The notes beneath the pieces were generated by a model. The model was not told where the DNA came from. It saw nothing but the letters and a program-made list of their open reading frames with translations, and did no database searches. Positions 62,182 to 64,000 of a stretch of DNA of 64,000 bases are shown piece after piece (position 1 is the first letter of the stretch; each line of letters begins with the position of its first letter). The DNA lies in assembly GCF_008065375.1 (NCBI RefSeq), contig NZ_VJYI01000024.1:1-64000 (forward strand). The letters run 5' to 3'. The stretch is from Nonomuraea sp. SYSU D8015 (lineage in GTDB: Bacteria > Actinomycetota > Actinomycetes > Streptosporangiales > Streptosporangiaceae). A program made the translations under genes and the position numbers.

Positions 62182-64000
<1,819 letters not shown>

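Overview
The window is high-GC actinomycete chromosome. A Nonomuraea/Streptosporangium-type host (family Streptosporangiaceae) fits best. The reasons are the lexA - LysM protein - nrdR - nrdJ order, a two-gene operon resembling the tmsAB/bfaAB system for 10-methyl branched fatty acids, a GuaB1-type IMPDH relative, and many genes that start 6-8 nt after a TANNNT -10 box with no ribosome binding site (leaderless mRNAs). This is inferred from gene content, not from a database search.

Layout. 1-3840: a mobile cassette on the minus strand, made of a tyrosine integrase, an XRE-type regulator and a long protein with about a dozen CxxC pairs that ends in a recombinase-like core-binding region. The third frame appears to be cut by the end of an IS3-family element at 1-126. 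The cassette promoter carries a 14-bp inverted repeat with a 7-bp spacer. 3851-10353: nrdRJ, a LysM protein and lexA, with NrdR-box-like and SOS-box-like sites. 10845-13683: two secreted GH43 + AbfB arabinan-degrading enzymes under a LacI-type palindrome. 13813-23590: nucleotidyltransferase, aminotransferase, tricorn-like protease, DoxX-like protein, LLM oxidoreductase, and leuS with a candidate Leu-Leu-Leu attenuator. 24057-33996: WPD-repeat membrane protein, two CYP124-like P450s sharing an operator, a THUMP/methyltransferase-type RNA methylase, an alpha/beta hydrolase, a GMC oxidoreductase and an acyl-CoA ligase.

34202-38863: HAD hydrolase, APH-like kinase, a 41-aa protein, FkbM methyltransferase and a two-component system. 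38874-40050: decayed pieces of a TetR gene, an MDR dehydrogenase and an MFS transporter, followed by an HTH-nucleotidyltransferase/HEPN pair (40135-41189). 41265-43991: tmsB-like and tmsA-like genes with a 29-aa upstream ORF. 44009-48920: hydroxyacid dehydrogenase coupled to a Ser/Thr kinase, and CaiB-like CoA transferase coupled to a CYP142-like P450. 48877-64000: TetR-controlled flavin monooxygenase, GuaB1, SDR, FKBP, ATP-dependent DNA ligase, RlpA, EI24, DUF4192, DUF1707, Maf and DUF937 proteins, and FtsH running off the right edge.

Themes: the P450s, GMC oxidoreductase, acyl-CoA ligase and CoA transferase look like oxidation and activation of branched lipid or sterol side chains; the tms pair makes methyl-branched lipids. 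The least ordinary items are the zinc-ribbon recombinase cassette with its lox-like repeat, the leuS leader peptide, the HTH-NTase/HEPN pair, and the P450 operator. No tRNA, rRNA or CRISPR array was found.
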